Shown here: positions 18,096-26,799 of the stretch, in pieces
Layout of the letters: each line of letters starts with the position of its first letter
Position numbering within the stretch: the stretch's first letter is position 1
Origin: Nitrososphaerales archaeon
GTDB lineage: Archaea > Thermoproteota > Nitrososphaeria > Nitrososphaerales > CADDZS01
DNA length: 60,390 bases
Assembly (NCBI GenBank): GCA_030041355.1
Contig: JASHNZ010000087.1
Coordinates: 1-60,390 of the forward strand
Reading direction: 5' to 3'
The notes under the pieces: model-generated
Told to the model about the DNA's origin: nothing
Seen by the model: only the letters and a program-made list of their open reading frames with translations
The model's database searches: none
Position numbers and translations under genes: made by a program

Positions 18096-18640
18096 ATGCC
18101 CTTCCAGCCCAAAACTTTGGAAGAGAAACGTGTCGTTCAGATCCTGTTGATCATAAGTCTCATAGCTATTTTGGCTATATTGGTTTTTTATGTGACTGCG
18201 CGCAATCCGAGCCATATCATCGGAAATCAGTTGGTGAATAGTCCGAAGGGTGGTCCCGAAGAGTTTCCTTCGCCTAGCATTTCACCGATCTATGCAAAGC
18301 CAATCACTACCTCTTTGCTGCTGGCATCGTGTTTGGATATTGTGTCTTCTCTTTGGGTCAGGGATTTATCAATAAAAAAATCCCGAGATTGCTTAGAACC
18401 CTGATTCTCATTGTCTCCATATTGCTTCTTGCGGCGGGCATTTATGAAGTATTTTTCAACTTCAGCCTGTGGAGTTCAATGATGAGCAATCAAGATCCTG
18501 ATTTGGCAGTCAATATGTGGCCTATCAATTCTTACAAAGTCAATCTTGCTTACGCAACGAAGATGTGCTTACTTTGGGTAATCGTCGCGTTTTTTTCCAC
18601 GATGACTTTCAAGAGCTCGCTAGAGTCCGAGAACCCATAG
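18096..18640 (+). pseudogene. frameshifted four-helix membrane protein
   Basis: Two overlapping frames together read as one protein of about 180 residues. The first (from ATG 18096) gives a TM helix (VVQILLIISLIAILAILVFY) and an outside loop ending near SPIYAK. The second, open from 18278 to 18640, continues as ANHYLFAAGIVFGYCVFSLG with three more helices. The join falls at about 18294-18305. The frames would need a one- or two-base indel, so this is a disrupted gene, a programmed frameshift or a sequencing error. The family is not recognised. Confidence 0.5.
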
Positions 18641-18661
18641 CGATCTCTCAAAAAATAGAGC

Positions 18662-19642
18662 TTACTTTGTCAGCAGTTTCCACGACATTATAATTCCAAG
18701 GACTGCAAGTCCTGCTGCAAAGCCTATCAGAACAGTAAAGTCCATCCAAAGAGGAGCGAGCTTTAGAGTTGAGCCAAGTAGAAGCTGTCTTGTTGCATCG
18801 TTTGCATAGCTCACTGGATTGAATCTCACGACTGTCTTGAGCCAAGCTGGCATTATCGAGGTTGGAAGCATCGCATTGCTTGCAAACAGCAGCGGTAAGT
18901 TCAGCAGATTGATTATCGCCATCTGCGTCTGCCAGTCGCTAGATCTCAACGCGAGCATTACGAAAAGCGAAGATAGACCAAACGCCATCAAGAAGAGTAT
19001 TGCGAATGATCCTGCTATCGTCACTACCGTCAAATGTGATGTGCTCATTCCTAGAATGATTGCGATGATCAACACCATTGCAGCTTGAATCAAAGATCTG
19101 ATTACGCTTTGGAGAATTTTGCCTATCACAATCGCGCCTCTGCCCACTGGTGTGCTTAACGCCTTATTCATGAAACCAAATCTTCTATCCCATACAACAG
19201 ACATTCCTGCAAAAGCTGCGGTAAACAAAATGATGAACGCAAGCATTCCTGCAGAAAGGAACGAAAAGTAGCTGGAGACACCAAAGAATTGCTGATATGC
19301 CGCTGCTTCTGCTGCTGATTTGGCAGCGGAACATGCAGTTGCCGATAATCCAGCGCATATATTCGAAGAAGAAATGCCACTAGAAATGAACGAACCAAAG
19401 TTTAGGGCCTTGCCAAATAGTCCGAGCCAAACGACAGGCTGAATCAATGAGATGATTAGTTGAATGGGATTTTTGTACCACTTTATCAGGTCCCTGTTTG
19501 TCAGAGCCCAAAGTCCATGCAACGGACTCTTGTTCAGACGTGGAGCTGCCCGGAACGCTCTCTCCTGTTTTCTTTCCTCCTCTTCTACGGCTGTTTGTTC
19601 AGCTGTCGTAGCAACTGATCTTGCAGGAATTTCTTCTACCAT
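18662..19642 (-). CDS. ABC-2 type exporter permease
   Basis: The 326-residue protein has a cytoplasmic N-terminal tail and six membrane spans in the DrrB/ABC-2 pattern (NRDLIKWYKNPIQLIISLIQ, then FGMSVVWDRRFGFMNKALST as the coupling region, and a final helix near the C-terminus). It lies 43 bp downstream of its ATPase, which is preceded by a PadR regulator, forming a three-gene unit. Such exporters remove drugs or lipophilic compounds or move surface material. The substrate is unknown. Confidence 0.85.
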   Translation of the reverse strand: MVEEIPARSVATTAEQTAVEEEERKQERAFRAAPRLNKSPLHGLWALTNRDLIKWYKNPIQLIISLIQPVVWLGLFGKALNFGSFISSGISSSNICAGLSATACSAAKSAAEAAAYQQFFGVSSYFSFLSAGMLAFIILFTAAFAGMSVVWDRRFGFMNKALSTPVGRGAIVIGKILQSVIRSLIQAAMVLIIAIILGMSTSHLTVVTIAGSFAILFLMAFGLSSLFVMLALRSSDWQTQMAIINLLNLPLLFASNAMLPTSIMPAWLKTVVRFNPVSYANDATRQLLLGSTLKLAPLWMDFTVLIGFAAGLAVLGIIMSWKLLTK

Positions 19643-19685
19643 TTTTCCATTTCACGCTCTCTTGTTTTTCATATTCTAATTTACT

Positions 19686-20729
19686 TTAGCTGCGGGCTCT
19701 CCTCATAGTCACCCGTTGGGCGAACATTTGCATCCTGTTTGTCTCTTCTTCTCTCAAAGTGCGCCCAGTAAATTCAAGGTACGCCTCATCCAGCGTCGGC
19801 TTGGTAAGTGAGATCTTTGTAACATGAAGTCCCTTCGATCTGATGATATCAATAATTTGAATCGAGGCTTCTTCCCCGATTTCGGATTTTATCCTGTATT
19901 CGTTTCCGTTCTTCTTGACATCTTTGACCAAATTGATCTTTGCAATGTCCGAAGAAATGTCTGGTTGCGCTTCAACAACCCCGACTACAATAATATCTCC
20001 GCCAATGCTCGCTTTGAGCTGGTCTGGACTTCCTATCTTGATAATATGGCCGTGGTCAATGATTGCAATCCTGTCGCAGAGAGAATCAGCCTCTTCGAGA
20101 TAGTGTGTTGTCAGGAAGAGTGTCATGTGGTATTCCTCTTTGAGCATCCTGATGTAGTTCCAGACTGCCGTACGAGTTTGGACGTCCAGTCCCAGAGTTG
20201 GTTCATCTAAGAACAGCAATTTCGGATAGTTGATCAGGCCGCAGGCGAGTTCTAGTCTTCTTCGCATGCCTCCTGAGTAAGTACTGACCTTTCTGTTTGC
20301 TGCGTCCTCTAGCTGAACGAGCTTCAATAGCTCCATCGCGTGGGGCCTGGAATTGCTCCGCGGGATGCCGTAAAGGTCGCCACACAGAATGATATTTTGA
20401 AAACCTGTCAAATCCTCATCTGCGGTGTATTCCTGAGGAACCACTCCCACATTCCTTCTCACTTCATTTGGATGCTTGTGGATGTCGAGACCTGCAATTT
20501 CTGCCGTTCCTCCTGATGCTCGAAGAAGAGTCGTGAGGACATTGATGGTTGTGGTCTTCCCGGCTCCATTTGGTCCTAGGAAGCCAAAGATTTCCCCCTC
20601 CTTTATTTCAAAGGATACGCCATCAACGGCTTTCAATTGCCCAAAAGTCTTTGACAAGTTCTCTACCTTTACGACAGTCGGTCTCTGACTATAGTCTTCG
20701 TTTACACTTAGCGCTTGTTGGTCAGACAT
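19686..20729 (-). CDS. ABC exporter ATP-binding protein (DrrA-like)
   Basis: The 347-residue protein has Walker A GPNGAGKTT, Q-loop VVPQEYT, signature STYSGGMRRRLELA, Walker B LLFLDEPTLGLD and the H-loop FLTTHYLEEAD. The C-terminal 100 residues form the accessory domain of the DrrA/NatA group. It powers the permease encoded just downstream. The conserved LEEADSLCDRIAIIDHGHII block is typical of daunorubicin-resistance-type exporters, but no drug can be assigned. Confidence 0.88.
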   Translation of the reverse strand: MSDQQALSVNEDYSQRPTVVKVENLSKTFGQLKAVDGVSFEIKEGEIFGFLGPNGAGKTTTINVLTTLLRASGGTAEIAGLDIHKHPNEVRRNVGVVPQEYTADEDLTGFQNIILCGDLYGIPRSNSRPHAMELLKLVQLEDAANRKVSTYSGGMRRRLELACGLINYPKLLFLDEPTLGLDVQTRTAVWNYIRMLKEEYHMTLFLTTHYLEEADSLCDRIAIIDHGHIIKIGSPDQLKASIGGDIIVVGVVEAQPDISSDIAKINLVKDVKKNGNEYRIKSEIGEEASIQIIDIIRSKGLHVTKISLTKPTLDEAYLEFTGRTLREEETNRMQMFAQRVTMRRARS

Positions 20730-20768
20730 TTTTTATTCAATCCTTTTTTCTAAATTATTACCACAAAT

Positions 20769-21404
20769 TTACCGATTAGGTCTCACTTGAGCTGTTGCAA
20801 CTGCTTTCTTTTCTAACTGTGCGAGCCTGTTCTTTGTCCAGTCGAGCTGCCTTTCGAGATTTAAAGCATATTCCTTCAAAGTATATTCAGCATCGCTTTG
20901 CGACAGTTTCAAAAGTTTCGTGTCGACTATCTCTTGGACCATCTCAATTTGGCGTCTTGATCCCTCAGTGAGAAACCCAGAGAGTTGAGAAGGATCCATT
21001 AAATCAATGAAGATTCGCCGCATAGCGGTCCATCTCTCTCCCGCATTTGCGAACATATTTTTCCCTTCCTTGAGACACTTTGAGCCCTCTAGTGTGATCT
21101 CGTAAACTCGTTGAGCTGTTTCTGAACCTCTAGATTTGGAACTTGCGCGAATAAGTCCTTCGTTGGTTAGTTTCTTTAGCATCGGGTAAATTGAACCCGG
21201 CGCAGGCCTCCAAGCCCCTTCGGTCTTTTCTTCAATGTCCTGGGAGATTTCGTATCCATGAGTCGGTCCTAGCGAGATGCGATGCAGAATGTAGAAGAGC
21301 AAAACTCCTCTCGGTGCTCCCTGCGGCCTTTGAAGGAAATGAGCCAAGGTTCTCGTAGTCCGCTTGTTTGCTTTTGAGACGCTCTGCTGTCTTGAAACCG
21401 CCAA
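20769..21404 (-). CDS. PadR-family transcriptional repressor
   Basis: The 211-residue protein has the PadR winged helix in its first half (LLFYILHRISLGPTHGYEI, then GAWRPAPGSIYPMLKKL, EGLIRASS) followed by a C-terminal dimerisation helix region. PadR proteins often repress adjacent ABC exporters and are released by the exported compound. It is the first gene of the PadR-ATPase-permease unit, 39 bp before the ATPase. A palindrome upstream is a plausible operator. Confidence 0.85.
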   Translation of the reverse strand: MAVSRQQSVSKANKRTTRTLAHFLQRPQGAPRGVLLFYILHRISLGPTHGYEISQDIEEKTEGAWRPAPGSIYPMLKKLTNEGLIRASSKSRGSETAQRVYEITLEGSKCLKEGKNMFANAGERWTAMRRIFIDLMDPSQLSGFLTEGSRRQIEMVQEIVDTKLLKLSQSDAEYTLKEYALNLERQLDWTKNRLAQLEKKAVATAQVRPNR

Positions 21405-21450
21405 CTAAAACTCGACTTTCGGGGAAGTCTTGAGTACCCGACTATATATC

Positions 21451-21468
21451 TATATCGGATGCGATATA
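21451..21468. promoter_or_regulatory. inverted repeat, candidate PadR operator
   Basis: TATATCG and CGATATA form perfect 7-bp arms around GATG, about 50 bp upstream of the padR start and inside an AT-rich TATATATC stretch that probably contains its TATA box. Location and symmetry fit an autoregulatory site. Confidence 0.45.
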
Positions 21469-21657
21469 CGAAATACTCCCGTGATTCATAGTCGAAGCTC
21501 ATAGATTCCTGAGCAAGTGGGAGAATCATTCGCAAAAGTAGGGAGTTTGCACACGCATTTTGCAAATCAGTTTGAAACCGTAAATTGCCTACGAGCAGAA
21601 GACAGTTTATTTAAGAAGAGAGCGTATGTGTCCTGAATTCTAGCTGAATACCGTTCA

Positions 21658-23019
21658 TTGATTACCTTAAGCAGCGTGCGTGGGCATATTGAGCGCCACA
21701 AGTCTGCCTATTTCGATGCCATAGTTGGGTTATTCTATGTTTGGGGCGTGTGGGAGCATCTTCCATACGCAGGCGGAATGATCTATAGTGATCTCGATGA
21801 GGTGTTTCAGTCTAGATTTTGTCCTTCTCTTTTTCCACACTGTTACTTAGGGATTCCTTACGTAAACGTCTTTGTGGAATATCCACTTCTCACGGGTTTT
21901 TTCATGTGGTCCATGGGCCTTCTTGCCAAAGTGTTTTCTTTATGGCCATTTCAATCATTCATCACTAATTATTACGGCTACACCGCCATCCTCTTACTTA
22001 TTCCCACTGTTCTTTTAATTCAAGACACCCTCAAAATCGCAGACACTCTTGGGATAAGACAAAAACACAAACGAACGCTACTTTTCCTTGTAGCGACACC
22101 GTCTTTCGTGTTCATGCTCTTACTAAATTGGTATATCATAGGCGTCTGGCTGGCCACTTTCGGACTGAGAAAATTCTTAGAAGGTAGCAGATGGTCTAGT
22201 GGAATTCTTCTCGGTCTATCTGCGGCAGCGAATCTGGTTACGGCTGTACCGGCTCTTGGAATGCTCTTTGGAGCAAGGAATTGGCGCGAAAGGATCCAAT
22301 TCCTAATAGGAGCTGCGATTTCTTGGGGAGCGGTTTATGGAGCTGTTCTGATTCTAAACAGCTTTCCGCATTCCTATTTGACTACTCAAACAAACTCTTC
22401 AGGAGTTGTTCAGAATTTTCCATTCATGTTTCCAAATACGAGCTTTATTTCGAATTTTTTGAGTTATAATTACAACTGGTACATTGAAGGATCCTGGATG
22501 CTTGCCTTTATGTCTAATTTAAATCCGCTCAGACATGTGATTTTCCCGGCGTTATTTCTTTCTCTTTGCGGCATAATTACGTTTCAAGGGATCCGAAAAT
22601 ACAGCAACGCAATCAATACCGAGCTTGACAGAGCACATCTTATCCTCACAATGAGTTGGTTGTTCACATTCGCCTTTTTGTTTAGCACGTATGTGTGTAC
22701 GCCTCAGATGAACATGATACTTCTACCATTCTTTGTTTTGATGCCTGTAGTTAGATACTATCCAGAGTTTCTTGCTTTCGACATTGTGAATGCTCTTGTA
22801 ATAGTCTGGGGATTTTCTGCACCCCTACACTTCATTGGACTCAGCCTTCCTCCTCACACAGATTTTGGTCCTATATGGGTCTCCCAGATTCAATTTTTGG
22901 CTGTAGTTAGGTCGTTTTGGCTAGGCAAATTTCTGATCTTCGATGGGTTGCTCTTTCCTCACAAGTTTCCCGCTGAACAACTAAGCGGAAATGTTTTTCC
23001 CAAAGCAGTTCCAGAGTAG
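21658..23019 (+). CDS. polytopic membrane protein, probable GT-C-type glycosyltransferase
   Basis: The 453-residue protein has about 10-11 membrane spans. The first outside loop contains IYSDLDEVFQSRF and then NVFVEYPLLTGFF, resembling the acidic motif and the YPPL-like motif of GT-C/GT87 polyprenyl-phosphate-sugar mannosyltransferases. If so, it would transfer a sugar from a lipid carrier on the outer face of the membrane. The start is a TTG at 21658. No partner gene lies next to it, so the assignment rests on topology and motif only. Confidence 0.5.
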   Translation: MITLSSVRGHIERHKSAYFDAIVGLFYVWGVWEHLPYAGGMIYSDLDEVFQSRFCPSLFPHCYLGIPYVNVFVEYPLLTGFFMWSMGLLAKVFSLWPFQSFITNYYGYTAILLLIPTVLLIQDTLKIADTLGIRQKHKRTLLFLVATPSFVFMLLLNWYIIGVWLATFGLRKFLEGSRWSSGILLGLSAAANLVTAVPALGMLFGARNWRERIQFLIGAAISWGAVYGAVLILNSFPHSYLTTQTNSSGVVQNFPFMFPNTSFISNFLSYNYNWYIEGSWMLAFMSNLNPLRHVIFPALFLSLCGIITFQGIRKYSNAINTELDRAHLILTMSWLFTFAFLFSTYVCTPQMNMILLPFFVLMPVVRYYPEFLAFDIVNALVIVWGFSAPLHFIGLSLPPHTDFGPIWVSQIQFLAVVRSFWLGKFLIFDGLLFPHKFPAEQLSGNVFPKAVPE

Positions 23020-23064
23020 AGGTAGGGTTACGTAGGCAATTGTGAAACTCGAAATCTTTACGAG

Positions 23065-24420
23065 ATGAGTTTGTTATTGGAAAGAATGTCTTACTCTTCC
23101 AAGGACGGATTTTATGATGTTGTAATTATCGGCGGAGGCATACTAGGAGTTACGATCTCTTATTGGCTAGCCCAGCTCTATGATTGTTCAGTGGCATTAA
23201 TCGAAAAGGAAACTGAAGTTGCAAAGCATGCTAGTACTAGGAATACTGGGTTGCTTCACAGGCCTTTCTATCTGAACCCGGAGAAGAAGAGAGTATTTTC
23301 GAGAGCAGCACAGAAATCCTATTTCCTATGGAAGGATCTTGCTACCAAGTACAACTTGCCTTGGAGTCCCATTGGAACCCTCGAAGTGGCTCTAGACGAT
23401 CAGCAAGTGCAAACAGTGAATCAATACAAGGAATGGGCGATCAAGAATGGTGTCGAGGAAGACGAGGTAGAAGTTCTTGATTCCAAGCAAGTGCAAAAAT
23501 TGGAGCCTCAAGTAAGATGTGCCGGTGCGATCTTTTCAAAGACTGACACTTCAGTAAATTATGGCGAGTTCACAAATTTTGTATTTGAAATGGCACGGAA
23601 AAACGGCGTAAAATTCCTCGGTGGATCCCAAGTCCAAGGAATTAAGGAGACCGGGGAAAATGTCGGGATTCGGTTAAGAGGTATTGACGGACGGAGCAAA
23701 GAAATTTCGGGGAAATTCTTGATCAACGCGGCTGGAGGAGGTTCTGTAGACATTGCACACGAGCTTGGTCTTGCAAAAGAATACACGGATCTTCACTTCA
23801 GGGGAGAATACTGGATAGTGGATGAGCCTTTTGCTTCTAAAATTACGAGAAACATCTATTCCGTGGCAAGGTACAAAGAGTTCCCATTCCTCGATCCTCA
23901 TTTTGTCATCCGCACAAATGGGAGAAGACAAATAGGACCCAACGCAACCTTGGTTTCTGGACCCGGAGCGTACAAAGGACTGTCTGAGACTAGGTTTCAA
24001 TTAGTTTCAAAAATTTTCGAGCGACCGATCGGTCCAAAGCTCAAACTCTTTACCAATGGAATGTTCCTTTCGCTAATTTGGCACGAATGGCACAGTTCAA
24101 TTTCAAAAAAAGCGATGTCAGACCGTGTCAAGGCATTCATTCCATCAATCGATGTTTCGTATCTGAACGAAAGGGGACTGGCAGGGGTGAGGAGCTCGCT
24201 GATTGACAAGAATGGATTTGTTCCCGAAGCGATCCTGATCAGCGGAAAACAATCAATGCATATTTTGAATTACAACTCACCTGGTGCAACTGGAGCCCCT
24301 GCTTTCTCTGCATACGTAATTTCAAAAATCATGCAAGAAGGATCTTTTGAGCGTTTGAAGAAAAAACCAATATCTTCTGAGGATCAGCTTTGGAAGTTCG
24401 ATGATGCGTCAGATCTTTGA
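23065..24420 (+). CDS. FAD-dependent oxidoreductase (L-2-hydroxyglutarate oxidase / DAO family)
   Basis: The 451-residue protein has the dinucleotide-binding motif VVIIGGGILGVTISYWLAQ near the N-terminus and the acidic end of strand 2 at ALIEKE. HASTRNTGLLHRPFY and RCAGAIFSKTDTSVNYGEF match LhgO-type enzymes, which oxidise L-2-hydroxyglutarate or similar hydroxy acids. The C-terminal NYNSPGATGAPAFSAYV closes the FAD site. The start could be ATG 23065 or the in-frame ATG seven codons later. It is a single gene, with no obvious operon partner. Confidence 0.8.
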   Translation: MSLLLERMSYSSKDGFYDVVIIGGGILGVTISYWLAQLYDCSVALIEKETEVAKHASTRNTGLLHRPFYLNPEKKRVFSRAAQKSYFLWKDLATKYNLPWSPIGTLEVALDDQQVQTVNQYKEWAIKNGVEEDEVEVLDSKQVQKLEPQVRCAGAIFSKTDTSVNYGEFTNFVFEMARKNGVKFLGGSQVQGIKETGENVGIRLRGIDGRSKEISGKFLINAAGGGSVDIAHELGLAKEYTDLHFRGEYWIVDEPFASKITRNIYSVARYKEFPFLDPHFVIRTNGRRQIGPNATLVSGPGAYKGLSETRFQLVSKIFERPIGPKLKLFTNGMFLSLIWHEWHSSISKKAMSDRVKAFIPSIDVSYLNERGLAGVRSSLIDKNGFVPEAILISGKQSMHILNYNSPGATGAPAFSAYVISKIMQEGSFERLKKKPISSEDQLWKFDDASDL

Positions 24421-24429
24421 ACGTCTGGT

Positions 24430-25161
24430 TTAGCATTCCAGGCCAGTCTTTGCATCAAAAAGACGAACTATAATGTCAACAATCTGAATGCTTTCAGTGT
24501 CTGAAATACGATCGCTTTGAGCCAAATCAACCTTTGGCAAATCAATAAGCAATGCATTGATCTGATCAAATTCACTTCGAATTTCTTTGCCATCTGATGA
24601 TCGTTCGATAGCCTCCTGTATTTGTTTTTGAGGAAACGGCACTTCAGCCCATTCAGAGGCAATTTTGTAATATGATATACCTGCAGTTCCCCAAAATCCC
24701 ATTTGTGTATGTAGGCTAGTCAAGGCATCGCTTGATTCAAAGCGTAAAACTATGCTGTTCCTGCGTTCATCGGCTTCTTGAAATTGTGAAAATAATAGCC
24801 AACTCGCATACGCTTCAGAGACTACCGTCAGAGCTGAATTTGCATCCCGAATGTATTTTGGATCGTTCTTCGAGCAATCTCGAATTGCGTTAAGGGCGGC
24901 CACCTCAATGGTTGTAAAGCCACATTCGTTTAATTTTGCCTTGCAGAACTCGTGATAAACATCTGCGGGATTTAGAGATGGTGCATTCGAGTATGTGATA
25001 GTATGGGCGAGTGTCACAGAGTTGGTCGTCGTGCTCAAGAACTCTGAACCAATTTTCAGATATGCAATTTGACTTTTGGAAACATGTTCGAACTCCACGC
25101 TACCTTTTAGACCTAGTCTGCGCCGAGCGATGGATTGTAATTTCTTTAGGTTAAGGGCCAA
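24430..25161 (-). CDS. hypothetical protein with degenerate zincin-like HE motif
   Basis: The 243-residue soluble protein is not recognised. It contains PADVYHEFCKAKLNECGFTT, which looks like a metallopeptidase HExxH helix with the second His replaced by Lys, so it is probably not catalytic. The rest is helical and acidic. A short fragment similar to its N-terminal AYLKIGSEFL occurs at about 25735-25800, suggesting a former duplicate. It is convergent with the FAD oxidoreductase, 9 bp apart. Confidence 0.5.
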   Translation of the reverse strand: MALNLKKLQSIARRRLGLKGSVEFEHVSKSQIAYLKIGSEFLSTTTNSVTLAHTITYSNAPSLNPADVYHEFCKAKLNECGFTTIEVAALNAIRDCSKNDPKYIRDANSALTVVSEAYASWLLFSQFQEADERRNSIVLRFESSDALTSLHTQMGFWGTAGISYYKIASEWAEVPFPQKQIQEAIERSSDGKEIRSEFDQINALLIDLPKVDLAQSDRISDTESIQIVDIIVRLFDAKTGLEC

Positions 25162-25242
25162 AATGCAAAAATGCGATGTGATTTTATTGTTAAAAAATCA
25201 AGCGTTATCACGAAATTACTGAAAAATGAAGTTGCAAAGGGT

Positions 25243-25560
25243 CTATTGTGACCTTGCGAATCTTTTCAATGCTTGTTCATAGTCTAATTTCATTCTGATA
25301 AATTGGTCTTCGGCGTTTGGGTTCCGATTATGGTCGGGATGATTCAGGAAGGCCAGTCTGTGGTATTCAGACTTTAAGTCTCTGAGTGTGTGAAACTTGT
25401 CGAAGTGATTTTTCGTCCTTGATTGTTGACTATGAGAATAGCGTTTCTGGCGAGGTCTTCGGTTGGGCTTTCCTCTTGACACAAACACGTGCCACTGTCT
25501 TCCGTGTTCAAAGAATGGTTTGTTACAAGTAGCACATCGTTCATTGTACCAAGTTTTCAA
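25243..25560 (-). CDS. small J-domain protein with N-terminal Cys pair
   Basis: The 105-residue protein ends in a J-domain: HTLRDLKSEYHRLAFLNHPD followed by HNRNPNAEDQFIRMKLDYEQ, with the HPD tripeptide that stimulates Hsp70 ATPase. The N-terminus has CATCNKPF, one Cys pair of a possible zinc site, then a long basic linker (RPRQKR). The J-domain is C-terminal, the reverse of canonical DnaJ, and there is no G/F-rich segment, so it is a specialised co-chaperone or a J-domain-like adaptor. The start is a TTG at 25560. Confidence 0.6.
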   Translation of the reverse strand: MKTWYNERCATCNKPFFEHGRQWHVFVSRGKPNRRPRQKRYSHSQQSRTKNHFDKFHTLRDLKSEYHRLAFLNHPDHNRNPNAEDQFIRMKLDYEQALKRFARSQ

Positions 25561-25734
25561 AATAAATTATACGACCCGGCCCAAGATAGCCAATCACCAG
25601 ATGCATAATTATTAAGAGAATTCCCCGAGGAGGACCGTCACGAGCGTGGAGAGCGTAAGAAGGCTGGAGTCTAGCACTTCAAACTTGGTCTAATCTAGAC
25701 GGTAATGGTCTAGATATTTAGTTCCAGCCCTTAG

Positions 25735-25842
25735 AACCATCCGACAAGAACCTTCGAACCAATGTTCAGATATGCGATGTGGCGATCTCGCCTCAAACAG
25801 TTCTGACGGAACGTAATAGAGTGTGGTACAGCGCGTGATTGT
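25735..25842 (-). pseudogene. fragment similar to the 24430-25161 gene
   Basis: Read on the minus strand, this stretch gives RRDRHIAYLNIGSKVLVG, which parallels SKSQIAYLKIGSEFLS of the neighbouring hypothetical protein, and the DNA shares GAACCAAT and TTCAGATATGC blocks. Stops and the absence of the rest of the gene mark it as a relic. The rest of 25561-25842 holds nothing else I can name. Confidence 0.35.
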
Positions 25843-26316
25843 TCAGCGCTTTTGCGTGTGGAAATCTTTTCGCATTTCCTCAGCGAGCAGTGACCACATC
25901 CGCTTATCATCGGCCTTAAGCTCTTCTGCCACCCTTGCGATTCTCGTTGATGAAGGACGCTTCTCATAGTTCACTTGAAGACCGATGAAATCTAATCTGG
26001 ACTTTTCATGGCCTCTTCCGACAATCTGATACCAGAACTGCGAATGTTTGTTCGGTCCCGCGATGTGGGTGTTTGTCCAGGCCAGTCGCTCCGAGTTGAG
26101 TCTGACGAGCCTTCGTTTAGTCAGTGGACCGTCCTCGCCCACGACAGTGTCGGTAAGAATTAAGGTGTCTTCGTTTATGCGTTTGATGGTCCTTATTCCC
26201 TTCTTCCCCATCCTTCTCCAGTCGTCAGGCCTGTAATCGATGCACCAATCGAACGCCATTTTTGCAGAGACGTCAAATGGCTGATTGAACGAGTAATGTA
26301 TCGAATATGAATCCAT
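25843..26316 (-). CDS. SRPBCC/START-like ligand-binding protein
   Basis: From the ATG at 26316 the 157-residue protein opens with MDSYSIHYSFNQPFDVSAKM and continues FDWCIDYRPDDWRRMG, the start of a polyketide-cyclase/START (SRPBCC) helix-grip fold. The middle (TLILTDTVVGEDGPLTKRRL) is the beta-sheet and the end (VAEELKADDKRMWSLLAEEM) the long C-terminal helix that closes the pocket. The family binds hydrophobic ligands; no ligand is predictable. An upstream in-frame start would add 29 non-conserved residues. Confidence 0.6.
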   Translation of the reverse strand: MDSYSIHYSFNQPFDVSAKMAFDWCIDYRPDDWRRMGKKGIRTIKRINEDTLILTDTVVGEDGPLTKRRLVRLNSERLAWTNTHIAGPNKHSQFWYQIVGRGHEKSRLDFIGLQVNYEKRPSSTRIARVAEELKADDKRMWSLLAEEMRKDFHTQKR

Positions 26317-26468
26317 ATTTCGTAAATTCAGTTTGAGCGCTTGTTGATAAGAAGATTGCTGAGAATTCCTTAGAAGCGCTCTTCCTTTGGTCCAATTGAG
26401 CACTTGACACGTCTTTGTTTATCGTGGACAAGAAATAAGTACGAGCTCTTCTCACAATCTCGCTGCTC

Positions 26469-26702
26469 ATGTACGACGAATTCTTGTTCGGGATCCCTAG
26501 GCATGTTTATTCAAAACTGCCTTGCAAGAAATGCAAACTGAGGACCGAACATGTGAAGGTATCTCTATCTAGCGGAGCTATTCGTTACATATGTCTGCGC
26601 TGTCGCACGGCCCGCACCGAGATCGAGGTTGCCCATGATTTCACGCTAGACGAATTGCTTGACCTACGTACTGATGATAGAATACCTATTGGGGTCGCCT
26701 GA
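26469..26702 (+). CDS. small zinc-ribbon protein
   Basis: The 77-residue protein has two Cys pairs, LPCKKCKLRTEH and YICLRCRTART, in a C-x2-C...C-x2-C ribbon, followed by an acidic C-terminal helix. Proteins of this size in archaea often bind nucleic acid or RNA polymerase. It precedes the four-gene operon by about 100 bp on the same strand and may or may not belong with it. The specific role is unknown. Confidence 0.55.
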   Translation: MYDEFLFGIPRHVYSKLPCKKCKLRTEHVKVSLSSGAIRYICLRCRTARTEIEVAHDFTLDELLDLRTDDRIPIGVA

Positions 26703-26799
26703 GAAGCGGCGAACAAATTGGTTGTAGACAGCAATTGATTGTTTTGGGTAACCCATCCTCTTTAACAAAAACAAATCGCTTAAGAATCACGTCATTACG

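Noticed and set aside
25681..25730. Repeated GGTCTA words near TAATCTAGAC
   Set aside because: Only 6-bp matches in an AT-rich decaying patch; no longer repeat or inverted structure is supported.
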